64,000 nt of DNA from Aspidapion aeneum. Its lineage: Eukaryota; Arthropoda; Insecta; Coleoptera; Brentidae. The position numbers and the translations under genes are program-made. The first letter of the stretch is position 1, and each line of letters opens with the position of its first letter. The stretch spans positions 35,360,667 to 35,424,666 of the forward strand of contig OY755045.1 in the NCBI GenBank assembly GCA_963576565.1, in the 5' to 3' direction. The notes beneath the pieces are model-generated. The model saw only the letters and a list, made by a program, of their open reading frames with translations, was not told the DNA's origin and ran no database searches. Positions 54,961-64,000 of the stretch are shown in pieces.

Positions 54961-55344
54961 CCCACATAAAAAACTAATTTAAAAAATATATTTAAAAACG
55001 AAGGTCGTTTACTGACATTACGCACAATATAATATTTACAAATTAAATTTTTATATCTCGTAGTTCTTTATTAAACGTAATTTAATGTTATTTATGACTT
55101 TTTTCAATCTTACTGATTGCTTGATTAACATAAATTAAAGACTGACCTTGACCACGAAAGAAAACATAGTTAAGATTGTCATCATACAATTATTATAAAC
55201 AAAATGTAGAACGCCATCACGAGAATTAGAACACATTAGAACACGCTTTGGACCCGATAGAAGAGATTGCTAAAGTCGCCAATTTTTTAAATATTTTAAA
55301 ATTAACTAAACTCTTTTGAAAAGGCCAGAGTTACAGCGAGATAT

Positions 55345-56660
55345 AAACAAAGCCTGGTCACTCAAACTTCACTGACCTGTCGAGCGCGGTGCCACCGTAG
55401 ACCCCCGCTCTTCCTCACCCAACCCGCTACGGCGATCCTTTTCTATAGGAACCAGCTGATCGGTCTCGAATTTTCTGGATTGCATTTTTTCGTTTTTTAA
55501 CTGCAATTTTTACGGATTTTGCCAACATTTTTAGTTTTTAGGGAACGAAACTTTACCGGCCAGCCAAAAATTCAACAATTTGTTACTACTCAATCTCAAG
55601 CAAGTATGAAATAAACATAACCTATAAAATAAATTTCAATGATATATTTTAACAAAAGCTCGGCGTAGCCAGCCTGAAATTTCTCGGGGGTTGTGGTCTA
55701 CGTCTATGTTTTCTGTGATACGAATATATTGTATCTGTATTTTTTTATTGGTAATGGGAAGCCCTGCAATACATCAGGGTGGCCTAAGACCCAAATAATA
55801 ATCCTTTGTGTGGGTTGTAAAATTCAAACCTTGTTGAGCCAGGTTCGGTTTGCTTCTCCAGCACTTTTGGTAAATAGGAGTTATAACAATCCGAAGAAAG
55901 AATATTGTTTGTATAATAGAATTTCATATTGTTTCAGGTAATGTTCTTCCAGCTGCTGCAAAGGTGACATGACTGACATGCACATAGGTTAGGGCTCGTG
56001 TTCAGAATTCACATTTTCAAAAGCGAGACCAACTATAACAGAGGGATAGATCAGTTAGGGTAATTTTGTGTCCACGTTAAAGTAGGTAACTGATAAGGAG
56101 AGCGGGACTCATTATGTCACGTTAGAACATACTACAGGCATTGCTAGGTTATTCCGCACATTCCTTAAGTATTTTGGACATTCTACCTGGACCACTTTGG
56201 TGTAAAACAGTTAGCAACCAACCAACAAAAAATGACAAAAATGTTGATAGATTGTGGCTCACTCACAGCCCCCTAATATATGTTCTTTTTCATTGAGGAA
56301 CTCACATGTTTATTAATAAGAGAGATTAATTTTAATACTGGTACTACTTATTTAGTATGTTGCATTATATAATCAAAATTAAATAATTTTCTTGTAATAA
56401 AGTTTTCAATAAGTTATTGATAATAAATACGTACCCACAAACATATGTAGTTTTATTCTCTAAATTTACTGCCAAAATATTTGCATTGTTTAATTTTTCA
56501 TATGAAACAATGCAAACATTTTGGTGCAATCCAAAATTAATTTTTAAAATTGCCTTGGACGAATGTGGCGCCGCGCTCGACAGGTCAGAAACTAAAAAAA
56601 AAGAGGCATGGTATGAGTGTCCATCTTTTTTACAAATTTTATCTAACCTAATCTGTGGAT
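55345..56660 (-). repeat. Inverted copy of the ~1.3-kb repeat at 45263-46563
   Basis: Collinear in reverse complement, including the hairpin at 56472-56524 and the internal CTGACCTGTCGAGCGCGG / CGCGCTCGACAGGTCAG ends at 55372 and 56588. Divergence from the other copy is moderate with several indels. Confidence 0.85.
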
Positions 56661-57555
56661 ATAAAAACTGCTAAAAAAGTTGTTTAATAAATCATGAAGC
56701 ATATTTTAAATCATACAGTAGTGCCAAACAATGCATTGTTTCTTTGTATTCTACAAATGTAGAAAAATAGGATGACATTAAAAAAGTACGCGAGTGTACC
56801 ACTTTTAACCCTCCAGGGGAGACGTCTGTTGCATGTCTTTACAACCGTGTAAAAATGTTAAAAATACATAAATTTTTATTTGAGATATGTGCTTCCGAAT
56901 TTCCATGAACCGATAAAAAAATAGAAAAAAATAATTAAATAAAAATGCACTGCAAAATGTTCAAAATATAGGGGTGAAGTTTACCCCTTGCAGAGGGCGT
57001 GCAAGACAGCCAAAAAGTTCCCCCCTCGCAAAATCAAATCAACGGGGGATTTTTTCAAATTCCATTAAAAAATACCCAAAAAAGCCCCTTTAATGTTTTA
57101 GTGAAACACACTGTATTTTTATTATAAAAAATGTTCTCCTATTCTTTTTGCATAAAAAAGGTACACTTAACTTGTAAATGTGATTCCAAACAACTTCCAC
57201 ATTTTAAAGCTTGATACCCCACTGAACAGAACGTCTCAGTGTCCACATTTACCCTGTAGATCCTGAAACCTCCTAAAGATCTAATTTGGAACACCCTATA
57301 TATGTTGCAAATTTTATTCGAGAATTTGTTTATTATTGGCAAATCACATTTACTTACGTAGAATGACCAGTTACCGTAAACAGTATAGTGACCAGAGCCA
57401 CAATTAATTTAATTTCATGGATATTATGCAATTATTTTGTAAACAATTCAAAAAGTGCCGGTTTACTGAATTATTTAAATTTTATTAACCGATTTTCCTT
57501 GTACTTAATCTTTATACATTATAATTAGATTATCTCAACAAAAATAAAGCAAATA
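56661..57555. other. Non-coding stretch
   Basis: Nothing recognised. A donor-like GTAAGT on minus near 57352 follows a hydrophobic frame but lacks a start codon or acceptor. Confidence 0.4.
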
Positions 57556-58575
57556 CAGTACAGTCCCGATCATCCGAAATAATGTGGACCAAAGTGTTTC
57601 GGATAATCGAAATTTCGGTTAATCCGTTTTTTTTGGAAAATAGGAGTTTAGGATGCGTATATCATTAGATCGACTTAAAAACATTTGTAACACTCTGTCG
57701 GCTAACTAAAACAATTCGCATTTTAGACCATCGTATTGCCGTGAAACACCGAGGGGAATTTTTTAGCTCACACTACTACTATATAAGTAGTGTGAGCTAT
57801 GGTGATCCTAATTTTTTCGAGAAAAAAAAAGTTGCTCCGATTTCAAAATTTTTTATATATCTTTGCGTTTCAGATGATTTTGAAACTTTTTTGTTTTGCT
57901 GTCTGTCTGTCTGTCGTATGTCTGTCTGTCTGTATGTCTGTCTGTAACGACCAACCCGCATAACTCAAAAACCGCTTGTCCGATTTTAATGAAATTTGGT
58001 ACCTAAGTTGGGTCTTGGGCCGTGATAGTCCCATTTAAAAATGAACAAAATCCACCGCACGCAAGCCAAATAAAATGGTGGGGTAGATTCCAAAAATTAG
58101 AGTTTATGTGAAAATATGGCGTGTGTGATATCAAACGAAAGGTAATTAAGTCTGGAGTTAAACAAAATGAATTTTAGTTTATTAAAAAAAAAGGGTGGGG
58201 TAGATGTCAAAAATTAGAGTTTAAGTGAAAATATGGCGTGTGTGATATCAAACGAAAGATAATTGAGTCTGGAGTTAAACAAAATATATTTTAGTTTTTT
58301 TTTAAAGGGTGGGGGTAGATTTAAAAAATTTGAGTTTAAGTCAAAACATGGCTTCTGTGGTATCAAACGAAAGGTAATTGAGTCTGGTGTTGAATAAAAT
58401 ATATTTCAGTTTTTGATTATATTAGCTCACACTATAACTATAGTACCTAGTGTGAGCTTAGGTGCCCATAGATTGGCAGAGTATTATTGTTAATCGGGAT
58501 TTTTGTTTTTAAATGGTTTGTTTCGGATAAACCGGATTTTGGAAAATCGCGATTCGGATAATCGCGATTGTACTG
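57556..58575. mobile_element. pogo/Tigger-like MITE carrying a nested insertion, TA target duplication
   Basis: Ends CAGTACAGTCCCGATCATCC and CGGATAATCGCGATTGTACTG (within allowed mismatch), flanked by TA at 57554-57555 and 58576-58577. Subterminal TTTCGGATAA repeats occur at both ends. The interior 57765-58485 is a different element inserted into it. Confidence 0.88.
57765..58485 (+). mobile_element. Hairpin-ended element with three ~117-bp units, nested in the pogo MITE
   Basis: Begins with the hairpin AGCTCACACTACTAC...TAGTGTGAGCT (57765-57798) and ends with a similar one (58424-58458). Between them are a GTCTGTCTGTCT tract, the phrase AACCGCTTGTCCGATTTTAA, and three tandem units starting GTGGGGTAGAT near 58078, 58196 and 58312. 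A shorter inverted relative is at 54600-54960. Confidence 0.85.
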
Positions 58576-59149
58576 TACCTGTACATGACTAAAAAAGGTA
58601 TGCATATAAAATTAAAAACTAAAAAAAACACAAAATTATTGTGCCTAACAATCGCGAAATAGTGGTCAACTGGTGTAAAAATGAGAAAGTTTTTAAAACT
58701 TTTATATTTTTAAAATTTTAGACTTTTCTGTAGGACTTGAATTTTTTTTTTAGTATATAAGTGGTAATCAGAAAAATATTGCAAACGTAAAAACATAGAA
58801 ATTTGACTTATAATATGAGAAAAAAAATTAAAACTGTGTCTTATATTTTCTCTTGAAAAAGTTCAAAATTAAGACAGATTATATGAAGAATGAGACAGTG
58901 ATAAAATTTAAGTATAAACAGTCGGATCGCCGTCTAAACCAAAAATAAGACATTCAGGGTAAAATTGAGAAATAGTTATTTTTTTTATTAGATACATAAA
59001 TAGGTGCAAAAATATTTATTTATAGGAAAACTGATCTACGAACTTACACGACAAAAGTTTCGATAACGTTTTTAAAAGTTTTATACCACAAATAAAGCTA
59101 TGTATTTTTTAATTTTAATTATTTACCTAGTTTTGTGAAAACCACTACG
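58576..59149. other. Non-coding AT-rich stretch
   Basis: No element or gene recognised. Confidence 0.4.
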
Positions 59150-60545
59150 TTGCGAATATGTTTTAATCATTTTTTTAAATCAGTAAAAAAGCTGCATTCT
59201 TGCCACGCACAATAAGGTATGAATCAGTAAAATCGGTTAGGTGGTTTTAAAAAAATTTATTTTTGTTTTAACCACTGTTTTGAATATTATACGATTGCCA
59301 ATCATGTCTGCATTTATTTCCTTATAAATTCATTACTATCAAACCGATTTTGATGAAATAAAAAACATCCTGGTGAGAATTGATTACCCTTTTAAGATTA
59401 TGATGAAAATTTACAGCCATCTTAAAATTTAAGATGGCGGACAGAATTATACTTAATTCTTCAAAATGGCGTGTTTATTCTTATTTTATAAAAATGTTTT
59501 AGTTTTTATTTTATTTTATAGAAAATCACTACTTTTGCCCCACACAACGAGGTACAAATTAGTAGAATCGGTGTGGTTGTTCTCAAAAAATCTATTTTTT
59601 TTTAGCCATTGTTTTACAGAATATACGATTGCATTGCTAGTCCTGTCTGCATTCATGTCCTAATAAACTCATTATTACTGAACCGATCTTAGCGAAATAA
59701 AAGAAATCATGGTTTTGCGAAATTTGCCGCCATCTTAAAAGTTAAGATGTCGGATACAATCATACTTGACCCTTCAAATAGGCACGTCTATTCTTATTTT
59801 CCGAAAATGTTTTAGCTTTTTTTAATTTATAGAAAAATATACTTTTTTCCCGCATAACGAGGTACAAATAAGTAAAATCGGTATAGTGGTTTTCACAAAA
59901 TCGGATTGTGTTTTAACGATTGTTTTACAAATTATACGGTTGCATAGGCAATCCGGTCTGCAATTATTTCTTTATAAATTCATCATTACTGACCCGATTT
60001 TAATACATTATCGTTAAAGATCAATCAATTCTTACCATAATTTTTTGTTATTTAAAAAAAAACGTATAATCTGTAAAACAATGGTTGAAACAAAAATTGA
60101 TTTTTTTCAGAACCACCACACCAATTTTACTTTTGTAGCTCGTTATAAAGTAGTGCTTTTCAATAAATTTTAAATTTTTTTAAAGCATTTTCGGGAAATA
60201 AGAATAAACACGCCATTTTGAAAAATCAAGTATGATTCTGTCCGCCATCTTAATTTCAAAATGGCGATAAACTTTGATCATGATCTTTAAAAAGCAATCG
60301 ATTCTCATTAAGAAGTTTTTTATTTCATTAAAATCGGTTTAGTGGTTATGAATTTATAAGGAAAGAAATGAAGACATGACTGGCAAGGCAATCGTATAAT
60401 ATGCAAAACAATGGTTGAAACAAAAATATTTATTTTTAGAAACGCTGAACCGATTTCGCTGATACGTACCTTGTTGTGCGTGGCAAGAATGCAGCTTTCT
60501 TACTAATTTTAATTTCGTGTGCCATCTTGAATTTTGAGATAGCGA
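59150..60545. repeat. 1.4-kb compound repeat: three direct ~310-335-bp units followed by inverted units
   Basis: Anchors of the type TTATAAATTCATTA..ACCGATTTT occur near 59326, 59660 and 59970 in plus orientation. The complementary version (AAAATCGGTTTAGTGGTTAT) is near 60335. Further shared blocks are AAGATGGCGG/CCGCCATCTT, GCGTGTTTATTCTTATTTT and its complement, and TGCCACGCACAA/TTGTGCGTGGCA at the outer ends. The axis of symmetry is near 60030. Confidence 0.85.
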
Positions 60546-62784
60546 ACAAAAAAATATATTAACTCTGAAACCGAACCGTACAGTTCAAAAGTCATATTGA
60601 AAAAAAAATTGACCGGTTTTTTTTGGGCCACCCGGTATGTGCGATTTTCGCCATTTTGATTGTTGCAATAAAATCAAAGTATAGAGAGTTTGGTTGAGCT
60701 GCCCAACGGGTTGCGTACGAGTGCCCTTTGACTTTCCATGTCTATTTCAGCTTCGCTTTATTTTTGGTATTATGCATATAAACCGAATATTGTTTAATAT
60801 TTACAAAAATGTAATGCCACCAATAAATTTGCTTATTCCCACTAAGCACAAAATCGTAAAAAACGTTAAAAAAATGTTGAAAAAAAAGTTTTTTTTCTAA
60901 GACAAATTTGTGTTAATATTACGTCAACTTTTGACATTAAAAAAACTTGTAGAAAATCCTACCGAAAATTTCATGTAAAAAGATGGTATAGTTAAAGAAT
61001 AACCAATATGTATGCAGTGATTTAAATAAAGCATCACAAAATGAAGGAAGAAAAGTAAACAAAAGTAAAAACATTGTTTTGTATGGAATATCGCATACCT
61101 ACGTTACAGTTAATTAGACAGGGAATGCGACAATTCACCGCGACTGAATTAGTCGCCGGACCTTAAGCCACGTATTCATTTGAGGCAGAATTCGCAAGCC
61201 TCGCAGCGGGACCAAACAAATGCTTCGTTTGCATTCATGCGCAGTCGCGCCTTGAAATTGTTTGCCTTGTATTCACTTGAGCATGAATTGTTTGGCCTCG
61301 TAGCGAGGCACTTACTACAAAATTATTGTTTACATAGAATTTTAAATGTTATTTTAAGAAGCTACGGATCCGAATTTCCTTTATTGTGTATCGAGTTCAC
61401 GAAAACCTCAACGGACTGTTGCTGCCCTGCGTTTCCAAAATAGAACAGTTTTATTTACGTTATTTATGTTACCTTATCTTTAGAGATATTTGAAAAAAAT
61501 ATATTTTTTCATTGTTAAAAAAACATTTATTTTTCAATGTTAGAAAAACATTTCTTTTTCACTGTTAAAAATCAATATTTTTTTAACTTTCGATAAACAC
61601 TTGTAAAAACGTTATAAAAACATAAGATTATTTTTCTAACGTCAGAAAACGGGTTATTAAGCTTCTTTTTCACTATGAATATGACGTTAGAACTAACATC
61701 CGACCTAACGTTATGTTTTTAAATTATTTTGACATTATTAAAATGTTTTTGTGTTTAGTGGGTTCTGTTTGCTGTAGGTACCTAGTTTGTTATAAGTTAA
61801 GTTTTTTTACGATCATTAATAAGAACTTGTTTTGGTCAAAAAAATTGGTTTTTTATTTCATCATAAATAAATACCTAGTTTTTTTTAAATTAATTTAAGG
61901 ATTTATTATTAGCTATTAGAGGCTAAACGTGGATACGCACTTCGTATCACGTATACGTAAGCGTAATCAGGTAAATAGCCGTTTTTAAAAAAGCATTTTA
62001 TTAAGGTACTTAATGTTTTCTGACTCTATACTTTATTTATTTAAATAAAGCTATGTACGAAATTCAGCCACTTACAAAATAGACCGGTGTACTGTGGACT
62101 ACGAGTAAACACCAGCTGCAACAAGATAAGTAAAGGAATGTAATAATTCGCAACAAAAAAATTATTGTATTCTTTTGTTTTACTTATTTCAGCTGATGAT
62201 TCTTGCCATATTATGTCTTAAATAAAACATGAGACAGCAGCGGTTATGCAATAAAAGTTTAAGGGGAAGGGGGTGTCGGTAAAAGGTAATATTTTTTTTA
62301 GAATGAGGTTTTAACTTATAATTTTTTGAAATTATATTTTAAGTACCTATTTTTTGTTGCTTTAGTTCTTGCTCGCCCCCCCCCCCCCTTCCCCTCAAAT
62401 CAAGCCCATCACCACGATGAATGAATTAGGAGCTGGAAACAATTTATTGGCTTAATTTGAAAACAAGTTTAGATTGGGGCTCCGAAGACGCAAAATCGAT
62501 GAGTTTGATCTAAAGTTTATTTTTAATAAAACTATTTTTAGACTTTTAATTTTTTAGTACATACGTATAATATTTAAAAAACCTACTTACCTATAATAAT
62601 ATTTTGCACGTTTTTTTAATTAGATACCTGGTAGATGGTAATTATTTTAGTTTGATAAACAAAAATCAAAATTTTAGACGTGTAATTATAGTATTTTTAA
62701 TAGGTATGTAGCAAAATTTACCGAATGTTGCCCAGGTCAATTTTACTCTTGATTTCAGCTGTTTGGTTTTCTTTTTTTTAGTTT
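60546..62784. other. Non-coding AT-rich stretch with small repeats
   Basis: No gene recognised. 61500-61580 has a short tandem phrase (TTTTTCA.TGTTA.AAAAACATTT). 61925-61960 matches the end of the 37904-38427 element. 62260-62399 is bounded by TTTAAGGGGAAGGGGG and CCCCCTTCCCCTCAAA, a possible small MITE. Confidence 0.45.
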
Positions 62785-63171
62785 AATAATTTGTCTCAGG
62801 TATATATTCCTCTACTTGTTCTATTTTTCTTGGTTTGTTCTGATCGTGATATCTTCATCTGCTTTTGTTTATTTTAGTTTTAGTGTAGTTCATACTTAAG
62901 CCTATATTTTTAGCTGCTGTATCCATTTTTTCCAGCATTTTTATCAGTTCTTCTTTCTTATATGTTATTATGGCGATATCAACAGCAATTCTTAGGTGGT
63001 TCAAGTTTTGTCTGCTTACTTTGATTCCTATTTCTTCCCAATCTAAGTTTTAAAAAACATCTTCTAGGGCCTGGTTAAATAGTTTAGGGGATATTGTCTT
63101 CCACTGTCTGACATCTCTTTTTATGCAGATTGGCTTGGCTTGGATTTTGATTGATGTTGTTGCTTCGGCAT
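62785..63171 (-). pseudogene. RTE-like non-LTR reverse transcriptase fragment
   Basis: Reading minus-strand from 63171: a VRQWKTISPKLFNQALEDVF block, then NLDWEEIGIKVSRQNLNHL and RIAVDIAIITYKKEEL. It then reads GLSMNYTKTK and VEEYIYLRQ. This is the RT palm region (normally RFADDI; here RIAVDI, so the catalytic pair is damaged). It is cut on its right by the element at 63177. Confidence 0.82.
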
Positions 63172-63176
63172 ATATA

Positions 63177-63819
63177 CAGGGTGTCCCATAACTTAGGGGC
63201 CATAGGCCAACAGGTGATAGAGGAGGTCACGTCTAATAAAAAAGTTCCTATAATGCAAAACTCTTTCTTTGTCGAGATACAGTGCATCAAAATTGGCAAT
63301 TTTTAAACTTTTTTGATAATAACTTTTTAAAAAACTTCAGTAAACATATAAAATTGGGTAAAGTCATGTACTGGAACAAGAGCAATAAATTGAAATAAAA
63401 ATTATTAAAACAAAAATTAGTCGGTGAATTTTTTTAGAAAAAAAAACAATTTTTTTGGTATAAATTTTTATAAATATTACATGTAATATTTCTTGTTAAT
63501 AAAAAAAAGTCTCTAGCGAGATATAATAATAAAATATTATTAATATTTTTAAAAAGAATAAGTAAGCAAGAATTATTCTTTTTTAATATTTTTTTTATAC
63601 ATTTTTGGAGGTTATTTTGACAGCTTATATCTCCACAACTTCAACTGGCTGTGACAGATTTTCTTTTTTTTGTAAAAGCCTTTTTCCCCACTTCTCTAAC
63701 TTTACTCTATATCTTAAAAACATATGTGTGTTGACCCCCATGTTATATAACCTTTTTTCTCGGAAATAACCTCCTTTATCAACTGCTGCACTATGGCCCC
63801 TAAGTTATGGGACACCCGG
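63177..63819. mobile_element. 643-bp MITE with CAGGGTGTCCCATAACTTA ends
   Basis: Left end CAGGGTGTCCCATAACTTAG and the right end complementary to it (CTAAGTTATGGGACACCCGG), arms ~30 bp, flanked by TATA on both sides. The interior is AT-rich. It interrupts the RT fragment to its left. This end sequence is common among insect MITEs of mariner type. Confidence 0.85.
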
Positions 63820-63824
63820 TATAT

Positions 63825-63945
63825 CAGTGGCGCACCCAGGAATGTGTCTTGGGGGGACCCGAAAGCTACGAAGGGCGCCCTCAAAAAACTTGCGACCAAA
63901 AAAAAAAAAAAAAGGTCATCATGTCTTTTCGCAACTACGCCACTG
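63825..63945. mobile_element. 121-bp CAGTGGCG-ended element
   Basis: Starts CAGTGGCGCACCCAGGAAT and ends CAACTACGCCACTG; the interior contains TTGCGACC plus an A-run and GGTCATCATGT, the same phrase as the ~80-bp units at 35.8 kb. It begins six bases after the preceding MITE. No target duplication is visible. Confidence 0.75.
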
Positions 63946-64000
63946 CTTGGGGTTGGGGGGGGGCCGAAGCCTCCTGATGTCAACTTTTAAGGTATTTTTC

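Noticed and set aside
57352..57420. Donor-like GTAAGT on minus after a hydrophobic 15-residue frame
   Set aside because: No ATG in frame, a stop a few codons upstream and no acceptor; not a credible first exon of the transporter.
57895..57955. GTCTGTCTGTCT tract encoding a Cys/Leu/Ser repeat
   Set aside because: Simple-sequence repeat inside a mobile element; the frame 57741-57947 is an artefact of it.
1..64000. Search for tRNA, rRNA, riboswitch-like or bacterial operon features
   Set aside because: None found by eye; introns, splice sites and element types show this is eukaryotic nuclear DNA.

Overview
This is a fragment of an AT-rich eukaryotic nuclear genome, almost certainly an insect and most likely a beetle or another insect with a large repeat-rich genome. 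The organism is an inference from the transposon mix (BEL/Pao, RTE, CR1/Jockey-type LINEs, Penelope, hAT and pogo-type elements), the short 100-110 bp introns among very long ones, and insect-style terminal repeats such as CAGGGTGTCCC. No species can be named from sequence alone.

One host gene is present: a proton-coupled oligopeptide transporter (POT/PTR2, SLC15 family; Drosophila yin/PepT-like). It lies on the minus strand in 13 coding exons between 43142 and 23183. All 12 visible introns have GT-AG borders with matching phases, and the exons join into 677 codons plus a stop. Only the short N-terminal exon(s) are missing; none could be recognised in the 21 kb to the right.

Layout. 1-5.2 kb: coding body of a decayed BEL/Pao LTR retrotransposon (minus), cut by the left window edge. 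6.6-9.4 kb: a LINE on minus with intact ORF1 and a broken, 3'-truncated ORF2. 10-13.8 kb: a second, near-complete but frameshifted LINE on minus with a PHD-like finger in ORF1. 14.9-15.3 kb: a palindromic AGTGCC repeat. 16.5-17.9 kb: a 1.35-kb foldback element. 17.9-19.6 kb: an RTE-type LINE fragment (plus). 19.7-20.5 kb: a young tandem duplication. 21-22.2 kb: two small inverted-repeat elements.

23.2-43.1 kb: the transporter gene. Its introns are loaded with transposons: hAT-type elements with 8-bp target duplications, foldback elements, a Penelope reverse-transcriptase fragment, ~138-bp satellite arrays and a TACGTA-rich block. 43.1-64 kb: upstream flank or first intron, with no recognisable host coding exon. 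It holds more hAT- and pogo-type non-autonomous elements, a ~1.3-kb repeat present twice in inverted orientation, a second satellite/palindrome composite split by a 2-kb insertion, a pseudogene of a multicopy arthropod protein family, and an RTE-like fragment split by a short inverted-repeat element.

I see no operon, defence system, CRISPR array, tRNA or rRNA gene. The most interesting material is structural: nested and recombined non-autonomous elements that can be dated by nesting, several repeat families with two or more copies in the window, and diverged inverted repeats that bracket transporter exons.
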